Below the pieces are notes generated by a model, which was not told the origin of the DNA, ran no database searches, and worked only from the letters and a program-made list of their open reading frames with translations. Made by a program: the position numbers and the translations under genes. Shown here in pieces: positions 23,684 to 33,525 of a stretch of 64,000 bases of DNA. Position 1 is the first letter of the stretch; every line of letters starts with the position of its first letter. This DNA is from Toxonevra muliebris (Eukaryota > Arthropoda > Insecta > Diptera > Pallopteridae), in assembly GCA_963691655.1 (NCBI GenBank), contig OY829328.1:71304400-71368399 (forward strand). The letters are read 5' to 3'.

Positions 23684-23840
23684 ATAGTGACCGGCCTCTA
23701 GCACGAAAAACTGTAACATCGTTTTTTACTTCCTACTTTTGTTTGATAAAAAAATATCATATCAGTGTTTGGTTTTAATGACAGATGAAGTCAAAATAAA
23801 TTATTTTTATTTCCAATTTCCACAAAACTGTTTGCTAAAA

Positions 23841-24520
23841 ATGGATACTCAACCTGAAGTTGAGTTCGAAAAATCATTGTGAAAGTTTTTGAAAACTGTT
23901 AAAGTGTCCCGTCAAAGTGTTAGGCGGGTTTTGAAAAACTTTAATGATAATCTAAACATTGATCGAAAGGTGAAATCTAGCAGAAAATGTGGATCGAAGA
24001 ACCTATATAGAACTAAACATGTCAACGAAATTTTTCATAAAAAATTCAAATGTTTTGGGCAGAAAAGTGCTCACTCATTTGCCCCCAAAGTAAAAAGGAA
24101 AGCTGGTCTTAAATCGTACAAAGTTTAGAAAGTCCCAGATCGGAATGCTACGAAAAATATTGATGTAAAACATAGAACAAAAAAATTCAAGCCAAACTTT
24201 GTAACAATATTTCAGTGTAGCATCATGGATGACTTGGTACAAAAAGGTCGCAGTGCCTGGTTATCGAGTCTTCCCAATCGCTTATTAATCATGGATGACG
24301 AAACATTTTGCCGATCAGCGGGGATTTTGCTTGCCATTTTTAATGCAGCATAAAATACCCAACTACTTTTGGCCTAATCTGGCATCATGCCACTATAGGG
24401 AAAAAAGCGATGGAGTGGCACACCAGTAATAACATCAATATTGTATGGTACCTAGAGAGGCTAATGAGGCCAATAGAACGCTATAATTATTTTTTTTCTT
24501 TTTGTAAAGAAAACTTTCGA
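23841..24520 (+). pseudogene. Tc1/mariner-superfamily transposase relic
   Basis: The relic starts at ATG 23,841 (MDTQPEVEFEKSL) and has KTVKVSRQSVRRVLKNFNDN, a helix-turn-helix with the NIDRK motif. Then come KRKAGLKSYKV and KVPDRNATKNIDVK. The catalytic region shows a DD pair in IMDD (about 24,222-24,233), then YFWPNLASCHY, where N replaces the expected second catalytic Asp, and RPIERYN near 24,460, keeping the Glu. Stops occur after EKSL and SYKV and elsewhere. No inverted repeats were found. It is inactive, with the family inferred from these motifs. Confidence 0.8.
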
Positions 24521-25779
24521 ATAATTTGGATTCACGGCTTAGTTGATTTTTTTTTTTTCTATGTTAAATTTTTTCGTGCGCACTCCTTATTATGAACTTT
24601 TCGTACAGTGTGTTATCAACAATTGGTCATCTTATTTTCTTGGGATTATCACAGGGCTCTATAAAATAATCCTTAATTCGAAAAGATTCCAAATAAATTG
24701 TCAAGTGGCTTGATTTGGCATTACTTAATGCTGACAACTTCTAAATTGCTATCACTAACTCTTCCGCTGGTCTATGTATAATAAAAAAAAATCAAAGTTT
24801 TTGTGAAACCATTTTCAAACGATTAACATTCATCTTGCTTCTGTCAAACTTTTTCGACCTTATCATTAGCTTCATAATATAACAAAGAAGCATTGAATGT
24901 CAAAAGAAAAGTTGAAGTAGTTTTCGGTTTTTGCTACTGCAGAAGTTTTAATACTTGGCAGGCATCCTTCTATGCCATACATACATACACATACTTACAT
25001 ACAAACATACTTACATACATTACTAAAATTTGTATGTCTATATAGACTGCTGTCATTTAAGTAAATAACAAGAAAACCTTCGAAAAATATGACTGAGTTT
25101 TATATATATTTTTTAAATTTCTTAAACTTTATACCATACTCTATGCATATGTGGTCGGTATCCTTTGACTTTATTTTATTTATATTTTTTGTCTACATTG
25201 AATTTTTAGAGACAAAAAGACAAATAGTTAAATAAATAAAATAAATATATAAATGTCAGTAGGTTTCGGGTAATTTTTGACGCATTGTGTCAAGAGTCAA
25301 GGGAACATTTTTGGTAGGCTTTTTCTGTTTTTTTTTTTTTTCTCTTTATTTCTGCAACGTAGCTTATAAATGGCGCCAACATTTTTTCTTTCTACTTTTT
25401 TGCGACAGCTGTTAGTTAAATGTAAACCCAGCAAAATACCATACTATTTCTAAAAATAAGTTAAGTAAGTTTCATTTGAAGTTTGAGAATACAAAAAATT
25501 TTATTTAAAAATAAGTTTTACATGGGGAAACTTTAGATATTCATTCCATAAGACCGCATAAAAATCAGTTATGTTTTTAACTTTAAATTAAATTAAACTT
25601 TTAACTTTCAACAGAGTTTTTGGATCAAAAGTTTGAGAATTTTATAATAACATTAGCTTTTAATTGAGTAATAAACTTTAAACTTTATTTTATATTTTGT
25701 CAACTATTGTATATAATCGAAAGCTTTAAAAGCTAGTCAGAGAAACATAAAGAATATAGAGGGAGTTTATTGCTAATGG
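24521..25779. other. No gene seen
   Basis: AT-rich DNA with an ACATAC microsatellite near 24,975-25,020 and T runs near 24,549 and 25,330. Nothing coding is recognisable. Confidence 0.5.
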
Positions 25780-27530
25780 CCAATGAGAAACAGTTAGTCA
25801 ATGGTAGACTGGAGTGATATGAGGTAGTAAATTCAGTTAAATGGTTAGTTGGAAAGGCAGCCAGCAGTAGTCAGAGGCAATCACACATTACAAGCTTCAG
25901 TAAGAAAAATTTAAGCAAGTCAGTGACAAACAAGAGATATTAAAGCAGTTAAAGGCAATCGGAGACTATAAAAAGCAGTCACCAGCAAAAACAGAGAGAG
26001 ATAAAGAGGAATTAAAGGTTAGAAGAGACCGTCATAAAAAAATCTAAGGAATTCAGATAAAACTTTCGTCAAAGACAACCTGAGATATTTATTCAGAAAA
26101 TTAAAAATACAAGTATTTTCATCTAAATCTATATTGTCCCCTTCAAAGTAATCCCCATCGACTGCAACACACTTATGCCAGCGCTTGATCCAATCCTCGA
26201 AACATTTTTTATATTCGGTTTTCGGTATGTCCTTCAGTGCTTCCTGCGATTTTTCCATTCCTCTCTTACTTCCTCTCGACTGCTGAAACGCGTTCCCCGT
26301 AATCGTTTTTTAACTCGATTGAACAGAAAGAAGTCACAGGTAGCCGAATCAGGTGAATTCGGTGGCTGTTGGATGGTATTTGTTGCATTTTTCGTCAAAA
26401 AATTACGAATAATGATGGCACTGTGTGACGGTGCGTTATCATGGTGCAAAATCCACGAGTTTTCTGTCCACAATTCTGGTCTCTTTCGGCTCTGCTTTAC
26501 GTAAACGCCTCATAACGCCCAAATAATACTCCCTGATGGTTAATTTGCGGTTATTGACCAACATTTCTTTTACTCTATCAACGTTTTCGTCGGTTTTCGA
26601 TGTCGATGGTCTGCCACTGCGTTCATCATCTTCGATTGACTCACGACCACTTTTGAACCGCTCGTGCCACTGGTAAACAACCGTTTTCTTTAGAGAATCG
26701 TTGCCGAAACTCTTTACAAACATTTCCAACGTTCGCGCACCATTAAATCCGTTTTTTACGCAAAATTTAATACAATACAATTTAACAAAATTGTAAAAAA
26801 TCGCCAATACACATAGAGATAGATGTACTCTTGGCTACGTAACTTTTGCAAATGTCAAGCTATGACGCTAAGATTTAGAGAGAATATCAACAACTTAACA
26901 AAAAAAAAAAAAAAACTAAAATCGGAACGATGGGAGCGCCAAATGGTGGTTATTCCGGGAACTTTTTGATCAACGTGGTATTATAATAAAACCAGAGGAA
27001 TCACAAGTTATAAGGTGTAGTTAGAGGAGCTCCAAAGCAAATTAGTGGCAAATGGTAGCTCCCTGGAGCTATAAAAGAAGCAAATGATAATCTGCAGCCG
27101 AAGTAAATAAAGCAATCAGTAGTAAAGTTAGGTTGGGTTATGTCGGCGGGACTAACCCCTCACCAGACTCGAAATTCCACAGTACTACCATATATTTTTG
27201 ACCCTATTTTGTCTTTTAGAGAGGCTTTAGCTAAATCATATAAAGAACTATTCAATAGTAAGTTCTAGTCACAAAGTTATAGTTTTAGATAGCCTGAGTT
27301 ATCTGAGAGGAAGTCAGATGCAATCAGAAAGTGCCAAAGGAAATTAGAAGAAATCAGAGGGTTCAAAAAACATTCATTGGCAATTAGAAATAATAACAGC
27401 TTCTAGAAAAAGTCAAAGCGAACAAGAATTAGTCAAAGGAATTCGAATAACATAAAACGCAATCGAAGGAAACCAGAGGCTGGGGCAGATAATCAGCGGC
27501 AGTTTTAGACTATTAGAAATCTATTTAAAA
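25780..27530. repeat. Degenerate purine-rich AGTCAGAGGCAATCAGA array, split by a mariner
   Basis: Plus-strand sequence on both sides of the mariner repeats variants of AGTCAGAGGCAATCAGAGG, for example CAGTCAGAGGCAATCAC near 25,870 and GAAGTCAGATGCAATCAGAA near 27,310. Spacing is irregular, about 12-25 bases. A short unrelated insert with GTTAGGTTGGGTTATG lies near 27,125-27,240. Scattered units continue to about 28,580. Confidence 0.6.
26019..26980 (-). pseudogene. mariner-like transposase relic with 5' inverted repeat
   Basis: The minus-strand protein starts at 26,807 and includes CIKFCVKNGFNGARTLEMF, then WHERFKSGRESIEDDERSGR, a mariner-type helix-turn-helix, and NNRKLTIREYY. The central catalytic part is deleted after PKETRIVDRK. 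It resumes with LHHDNAPSHSA and PPNSPDSATCDFFLF, containing the final catalytic Asp region, and FEDWIKRWHKCVAVDGDYFE. Frameshifts separate three frames. A likely 5' terminal repeat reads AAAAAGTTCCCGGAATAACC (reverse complement of about 26,949-26,972). I could not find its 3' partner. It differs from the mariner family at 16.6 and 30.2 kb. Confidence 0.85.
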
Positions 27531-27639
27531 GAGTATGGTTTAATATGTTTTGTACGCACATAACTTGGCTGAATATTATCCGATTTGTATGGAGATTTTT
27601 TTTAGTTGGATTCGTGTGGAATGCGGTCAAAACACAACG

Positions 27640-28188
27640 GAGCCGAAAATTGGGAATTTCCTCCGGAAAAGTCGGTAACTCGGAAAATACCGAAATAGCA
27701 TACTTTCAGAGATTATTTTTATTCCTCACAAACCATCAGCCGATGAATTCTCGAAAAATTTTTTTTCAATTGGGAATGGCCAAATACCGGTTGATCTGTC
27801 GACTGGCCTCATTTCGTTCCGGTCAAATTTCCGACAATTCATATCGTCGAAGGAAAAGCTCATTACTTAAGTGTTACCGAACATCGGTAGCAATTACTTG
27901 AAACACGATTGGCTGAGTGAGCGAGCAATTTTAGCTGCAAAGAACAATCAGTCGACGATCTCAATTTCATCATTTAAAGCAACAAAAACAGCTTTTTCTG
28001 CTACGAATGAAGACGAAGCCATTAACAATCCGACTGAAATTTTTAAATTCATTGGATCTGTCCGATCTACCACCGCACAATTTGCAACAGAAAGTTGGCT
28101 AAATCATCATTGGTGCAATGGAACCAGAATGGCGGTGAAGAATGTGAATGTGAACAATGTCATTCAAGCTACGATAATCAAATTATAG
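27640..28188 (+). pseudogene. Helitron Pif1-like helicase fragment (C-terminal)
   Basis: One frame, interrupted by a stop at about 27,868, reads GNGQIPVDLSTGLISF, then LPNIGSNYLKHDWLSERAIL, AAKN, NEDEAINNPTEIFKF and WCNGTRMAVKN, ending VIQATIIK. This order (ERAIL-A-KN, the DEDE-x-NNPTEF region, NGTR, IEATI) is the hallmark of the C-terminal Pif1 helicase domain of Helitron RepHel proteins. Walker A/B motifs and the HUH Rep domain lie upstream in intact proteins and are not visible here. I see no Helitron 3' hairpin with CTRR end nearby. It is a short decayed fragment. Confidence 0.85.
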
Positions 28189-28616
28189 TCAATTCCTTAA
28201 AACAAGTACCCAAGTAGGTATCGTTAAACTAAATAAGATGTACTTGGTATCGGGTACTCGGTGTGAGTAAGCCATATTTTTACTAGCTGACAATTCTTAC
28301 CAAAGTGAAAATAAATTCAAAGTGTTTTTGAGTTTATCTTCAGCACTTACAACTAAAACCAGAACAGTACAGCTCTACTTTTTTTTGAACAGCAATCAGT
28401 TTTGTACACGTGTTTGCGTATCGGAAAGTAAAAGTCCAACAAGAAACAGCCACAGACATTACTAAAATACTGGAATTGGGTAAAAAAAAACCTTTGATAA
28501 TCTAAAATTCGAAAGTAGTTGAAAAATGATAATAAATAAATAATCATTAGTCTGAGCCTATAATAAGCAGTGACCAGCAGCGATAATAAATGGAATGGTA
28601 GAGGTAATAAAAACCA
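28189..28616. other. No gene seen
   Basis: AT-rich sequence joining the Helitron fragment to the CACCCAG element, with stray units of the AGCAGTGACCAGCAG type near 28,566. Confidence 0.45.
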
Positions 28617-29266
28617 CACCCAGAAAAATACCCATCTCTAAAACAAAGAAAAAGTTTCCTCAATTTGAATCCACTAAAATTTCTCTCGTTTATGTAACGT
28701 TTCCTCAAAATGAAGAAAATTGTGTTCCTTTCATGGTGTACAATTTGAAGTTAGGTATTTCATCATTTTTAGAAATTTAGTTGAGGTGCTGCCCACCAAT
28801 TGCAATAAAATCCCAAATTTTAATGAAATTGTTAAAACTAAAATTAAAGGAAAGTAAGATAAAAAAGTAAGGAAAATATGGGTGTGGTAAATTGGCATCT
28901 ACATGTATAATTTTTTTCTAAAACTTAATCCTTACAATGCGTCGCTATAAAAAATTTTAACTCAATAGCTTTTACGAATTACTTTGTCTATTGTTAACAC
29001 AAATGTGCATGGAACAATCGACGTTTCCATAAACCTGCTTCTTTCAAAATTTAGCCGCATCAGCTTATAAAAATTAAACACCATTTGGCTACGAAACAAA
29101 AGTATCAAAATACCATAAAGGGACAAATTACGTTATTTAGAATAGAATAAGGTGGCATCATTAAACTTACAAATTCTTTGTGCATAGAAAATGTAAGAAA
29201 GAAACGAATATACCAAAAATGTTCTCCATACAAAATTTTGGTATACACAAAAAACTAACTTTATGC

Positions 29267-29776
29267 TATAAACACAACCAAAACAACCGGCCTCTAACCG
29301 CTTACTTCTTCTGAGAGAATAAACACAATAAGAATATGTAAAAGAAAAACAAAACAAAAGTAGTTCGATTTGATTATTGTTTTAACAGCTCAGTTTTTTT
29401 TATTTACTTTATCAATTATCAAAAAATAAAAGGAAAACTTCAATATTCTGTAATTTGAAAAAATTAAATTAAAATTATTTACATCGTTTATTTGTGCAAA
29501 AATCATAAAAAGAATGAAGAAACTAAAAGGAAACGGGGAAAAAATACATATATTTTCGTACTAAGACTTGGCAGCACTTTGCTTTCTTTGAAAAATATGG
29601 CAATGTTTCCCCTCTCATAAGAGAGAAAACATTGTGAAGTTGAGAAAATTTGAATATAATCTAGTGTAGCGTCGTTAAGGCGGCAGCTAGCCTCAGAAAT
29701 TTGTTCCCATACAAATTCATAAAATTCTGTGTGTTTGTTGTTGAAGCTGAGGCCGGTTGCTTTGGTTGTGTTTATA
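29267..29776. repeat. Inverted repeat inside the long CACCCAG copy
   Basis: TATAAACACAACCAAAACAA followed by CCGGCCTC near 29,270 is matched in reverse complement by GAGGCCGGTTGCTTTGGTTG followed by TGTTTATA near 29,749-29,776. The sequence between the arms is missing from the short copy at 40.2 kb. It has a minus-strand ORF (29,503-30,021) that is not recognisably a transposase. Confidence 0.6.
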
Positions 29777-30158
29777 CGCTTTGCTTTTCTTTTGAATTTT
29801 TTAGTCGGCGAAGCGGTTGTGTTTGTGGCTGTTGATATAATTTGTGAAAAAAAAACAAAAAATATTCGAAAGAAATAAATTTCAATAAACTTCAATTTAT
29901 AATTTGTTGATGGCCATAAGGATCTTTTGATCATTTCAAGGTGTATGTAAAAATACGTATGAATATAAACCTTAATACTTATTAAAAATAAAATAATAAA
30001 TGAATAAAGGTAAAAAAACATGATTTCTATGCCTTTTAATTAAAACAACATTGTAGAGAATATCCCATAAATTGAGGATTTTTTTTCTAAAAAGGTAGTA
30101 AATTTATTTCGAATTATGGAAAATTATTCCTCAAACTGAGGAAATATACAATTATATA

Positions 30159-30920
30159 TTGGGAGTATGAATGTATAAACTCGTATTTTTTTTGTAATTT
30201 GGACATTTATTGTGAAAAAGTGATTATAAATTTACTCATGATTTTTTACGCTTTGGGTTATCGTAACGTATCCACTTTTCCTCGCCAGTCACAATACGAT
30301 GCAGAAACCCCTTTCTTTTCTGTCAATCAATCAGCAGTTCACATGTGAAAAATCGTCGTTCGACGTCTCTCGGCTTCAATTCGTACGGCACCCAATTTCC
30401 TTGCTTTTGAATCATTCCCAATGCTTTTAATCGTTTAGAAATGGTTGATTGATCAACTCCCAAAGATTCTGCAAGTTCTTGTTGCGCTTGACATGAATCT
30501 TCTTCGAGTAATGCCTTCAATTCTTCATCATCGAACTTTTTCATGCCGCCTGAACGTTCCCTGTCTTCAACATCAAAATCACCACTTTTGAAACGGGCAT
30601 ACCACACCTGACACATTCTAACGTCTATAGCACAGTCAGGATAAGCTTCAGTGAGTAAACGATGTGCTTCAGTTGCGTTTTTCTTTAAATGGAAGAAGCA
30701 AATTAAAACTTCCCGCAAATGTTGATTTGTTGGCACGAAATTCGACATTTTCAGCTATAGTAAAACACTTTTGTCAAATTATGAAAATTATTTGACAGAT
30801 CAATTCTTATAGTATTTTTCGCGCTCTTCGAGATAGAATAGCTGTCAATGTCAAAAAAATGGCGCGTATGATAGATATGAAGTTAGTCACAATTACGAGT
30901 TTATACATTCATACTCCCAA
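30159..30920 (-). mobile_element. mariner deletion derivative (762 bp) inserted in the CACCCAG element
   Basis: Perfect-looking inverted repeats begin TTGGGAGTATGAATGTATAA at both ends, with TA duplications at 30,157-30,158 and 30,921-30,922. It is the same family as the 16,580-17,786 copy. The short CACCCAG copy at 40.2 kb shows the uninterrupted target (TACAATTTCTCATATTGAAA on the reverse strand), which confirms the insertion point. Confidence 0.95.
30250..30748 (-). pseudogene. mariner transposase, C-terminal half deleted
   Basis: The reading frame is open from ATG 30,748 for 141 codons: MSNFVPTNQHLREVLICFFH, WYARFKSGDFDVEDRERSGG and DQSTISKRLKALGMIQKQGN. After CELLID a stop (30,323) intervenes. 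The frame then resumes GFLHRIVTGEEKWIRYDNPK. The usual TGDEKW is TGEEKW, so the first catalytic Asp has become Glu. Right after KRKKS the sequence jumps to the family 3' UTR (CACTTTTTCACAATAAATG, shared with 17,723-17,741), so the rest of the catalytic domain is deleted. The DNA-binding half is better preserved than in the 16.6 kb copy. Confidence 0.92.
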
Positions 30921-31184
30921 TACAATTTCTCATATTGAAATAAAATATTATTCATTTGAAAAACGCAATTTCAACAAATTGAAGACATATTTTTTTAATT
31001 TATGGCAAACTTCCTTCTTTCAAAGAAATTTTTTTTCTAAAATAAAGAAAAAATATTTCCTCAATTGAAAGAAATTTTGTATATCTAAATGAGGAAACCG
31101 ATTCTATGGCTCCAAATCATTCCCATTTTTCCTCAATTTGATAGCCGTTTTTCTTAAAATTAGGTAAGTATTTCTCTGGATGCA

Positions 31185-31827
31185 CTGAGAAGTAGTAGTT
31201 AAAAGCAAACAGAGGGTATAAAATACACACATTGGCAACGAGAAACATTATATGGAAAGGTGTTGCACGTCTCCATTTCTGTATTTGTCTCCTTTTGTAT
31301 TAGCCATCATTAATGGATCACCCTGTGTAAAGTAATACAAAATTCATTTCTTTTGAATGAAATCTAAACAAATTTTGCTGGGTATTCACAAACATTTATA
31401 AATATGTAACAATTGTATCTCATAGATACAGTAAGCACGAACGTGAAGAAAATTATGCCTTCTGTGTGCCTTCGTTTTTTTTTTGTAATGGCTGCAGTTT
31501 AAGTGCAACGAAAAACAAAATTTCGTTGTTGCTGTTTTTTTTTAACAGTTGTTATTTTGTGATGTTTGTTGCTAAATTAAAATAGCTAAATGCAAAAAGC
31601 GTAAGGTAATCGTCTGGTACTAACTACATTCTACTTACAATTTTTATTATTTTGGAGTTTGGCATCAGTTTGAAAATTGAACACAGCTGCAGCCAAGAAT
31701 TTCGAGAATTTGTTTTATTTTTTTTATTTTTTTTTTTTACTTTTTATTTATTCCTTTTAAGTTTGAAATAACTAGGTACTTCTTAGCATATAAATTTTAT
31801 TAGAAAATATTTAAATAAATAAATAAA
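31185..31827. other. No gene seen
   Basis: AT-rich sequence with long T runs (31,470-31,545 and 31,705-31,740). Nothing coding is recognised. Confidence 0.5.
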
Positions 31828-31898
31828 CCTCAGTGGCCTAATGAATAAGTGCGGCACTGAAATCACAACTGCTTCAGGTTCGATTCCCAAACAAGTAA
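31828..31898 (+). ncRNA. tRNA-like pol III unit, probably SINE or tRNA-Arg pseudogene
   Basis: TGGCCTAATGAATAA at 31,834 resembles the A box and D arm of arthropod tRNA-Arg (TGGCCTAATGGATAA). GGTTCGATTCC at 31,877-31,887 is a perfect B box. The spacing of about 43 bases fits a tRNA body. The anticodon and acceptor stems do not pair convincingly, so it is not a functional tRNA. It could be the head of a tRNA-derived SINE, with the AT-rich downstream sequence as body. The boundaries are uncertain. Confidence 0.5.
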
Positions 31899-33010
31899 TA
31901 ATTGCTAATTACTATAAATATCTTTGCATTTCTTTATTATGGTGTTATTAACACTGGTCCAATTAAAATCTATAAATCTGTATACCAAACAATTATATCA
32001 CACACTCAACATTACAGTTATTTGTCTCTGTTACGTCAATATAATTAAATTATTTATTACAACAAATATTTAATGCATTCATTCGTAGTGCATAGTTGAT
32101 GCAAAATATTTCTGTTGCAGAAATTTGTGTTACTTTTTGTTGCATTTACTTTGCATTGTCAACTATGTTGTCGTCATTTTGTCATTGTTTAAGTTTTGTT
32201 CGGGTTTCATTTAAATATTGTCGCATAAACTTGTGTACATAACCTTTTGTTGTTTACTTTAAATTTGCAAAGAGAAAAAAGTTTAAACGTAAAATTGCAA
32301 CTTATTGTTTAACATTTATTAAGAAAGTTTAAGCTTTCATTTGAGAAAGCTGCAAAATATGACTTGAATTAAACAATTTAAATTTAAACATTTTTAAAGT
32401 AGTAGCTGAAGAAATGGAGGAGCAGTATTCTATTTATAATCTAAGATAACCTAAGAAAAATATATTAATTTGAGTTAGTGTGCTCGACTACTACTCAAGG
32501 TGGCCAAGTTTAATACCAGACACGGTCAAAAACCAAAACGAGAAAATACAAATTTTTCTACAGAATACCACCTCTTAACTGGAAAACTTAAAAGATAAAA
32601 ATTGCCTAAGAAAAGCTTTTCAAATGACAGGCTAAAAGTGAAAGCGGGTTAAAATTTGTATGAGAGCTAAAGTGAAATAAATTTATATCTCAGTGCAAGA
32701 ACGATGCAAGTAATATGACTTAAGAGCTAAAATTATATAACAATTCTTTCAGAGCAAAAACGACATAGCGACTTAAACCGTTTTTGCTCTAAACATATTT
32801 AGTTTCACTTTTGTTCTGAATGGCACTCGTATAGGGTTCGAATGATACTATCGATACTGAGTAGTATCGATAGTTTACGTTGGGGAAGGAGTACTTTATA
32901 TATACATATAATAATGTCCTGCATGGGTTTTGTGAATAAAATAGCTTCTAGTGTTTCTGAATGAATTTTGATGAACACAAATTTGGCGTCAAAAACTTTT
33001 CATACCACGT
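31899..33010. other. No gene seen, apart from the DRE hairpin
   Basis: AT-rich sequence. The only structured item is the hairpin at 32,847-32,874. Confidence 0.5.
32847..32874. promoter_or_regulatory. Perfect inverted repeat with two TATCGATA (DRE) sites
   Basis: ACTATCGATAC-TGAGTA-GTATCGATAGT is a perfect 11-bp stem with a 6-base spacer. Each arm contains TATCGATA, the DNA replication-related element bound by DREF and, through CGATA, by the insulator protein BEAF-32 in Drosophila. Paired CGATA motifs are typical BEAF-32 sites. Whether it is used here is unknown, and no gene start is evident next to it. Confidence 0.45.
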
Positions 33011-33014
33011 TTCA

Positions 33015-33525
33015 TATTAAAAAAAAAGGGGGTTCATACCCCAAACAGCATTTTTGACCATTTTGGCTAATGACAGAAATTAAAAGCTGAAGCATGTTCT
33101 TTCGAATGAGTTAAATTGATCGCATGCGCCCTTAGTGCAAGTGGTGTGTTTATATCTAAGGGTGCAGGTAGTCAGATTTTAAAAATTCAACGTATTCGCT
33201 CGAAACTTCTTACTCGCGGGTTTTCGGGATCGCTGATTACGAAAATGCAGGCAGACTTGTAATCAGCGACCCTTAAAACATTTCGGGCCGCTGCACTTTT
33301 CATTATGTCTATCCGTGTGTGTAAATAAGATAAAATCTGTTCTGTGTACATTTTTTACCTATAACCCTAGACATAAAAACACCCCCTGCTCCAAGAGCGC
33401 ATGCGATCATTTAAGAGGGCATATTTCAGCCTAAAATTTCTGATATTAGCGAAGTTTGTAGCACGTCAAGGTTCAGTTCTACAATTTTTAAAAAATTACC
33501 AATTTTCTGGGGTTTCAAAAACGTT
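33015..33525. repeat. Large imperfect palindrome with a GGTCGCTGATTAC core
   Basis: GATCGCATGCGC at 33,118 is matched by GCGCATGCGATC at 33,397. Flanking sequence extends the match outward: GCTAATGACAGAAATT near 33,066 pairs with AATTTCTGATATTAGC near 33,438. The inner core has TCGCTGATTAC (33,230) against GTAATCAGCGA (33,259). Arms total about 200 bases each with mismatches. It resembles a foldback element. The core motif recurs in the tandem repeat at 39.9-41.2 kb. Confidence 0.75.

Larger units (their letters stand above)
28617..31182. mobile_element. CACCCAG-ended non-autonomous transposon, long copy, containing a mariner
   Basis: The left end CACCCAGAAAAATACCCATC and the reverse complement of the right end (CATCCAGAGAAATACTTACC) are inverted repeats. 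CA flanks both ends (28,615-28,616 and 31,183-31,184). Internal sequence aligns, inverted, with the 978-bp copy at 40,181-41,158 across most of its length. Relative to that copy it has about 400 extra bases at 28,782-29,180 and about 470 near 29,295-29,765, plus the mariner at 30,159-30,920. TTTCCTCAATTTGA-like motifs recur near both ends. No transposase domain was recognised, so the superfamily is unknown. Confidence 0.85.

Noticed and set aside
27545..27901. 118-codon plus-strand ORF
   Set aside because: The helicase-like text in this stretch is in a different frame, so this ORF is a shadow.
29503..30021. 172-codon minus-strand ORF as a transposase
   Set aside because: It lies inside the CACCCAG element and is the longest ORF nearby, but no catalytic or DNA-binding motif is recognisable and both ends are hydrophobic AT-driven text.
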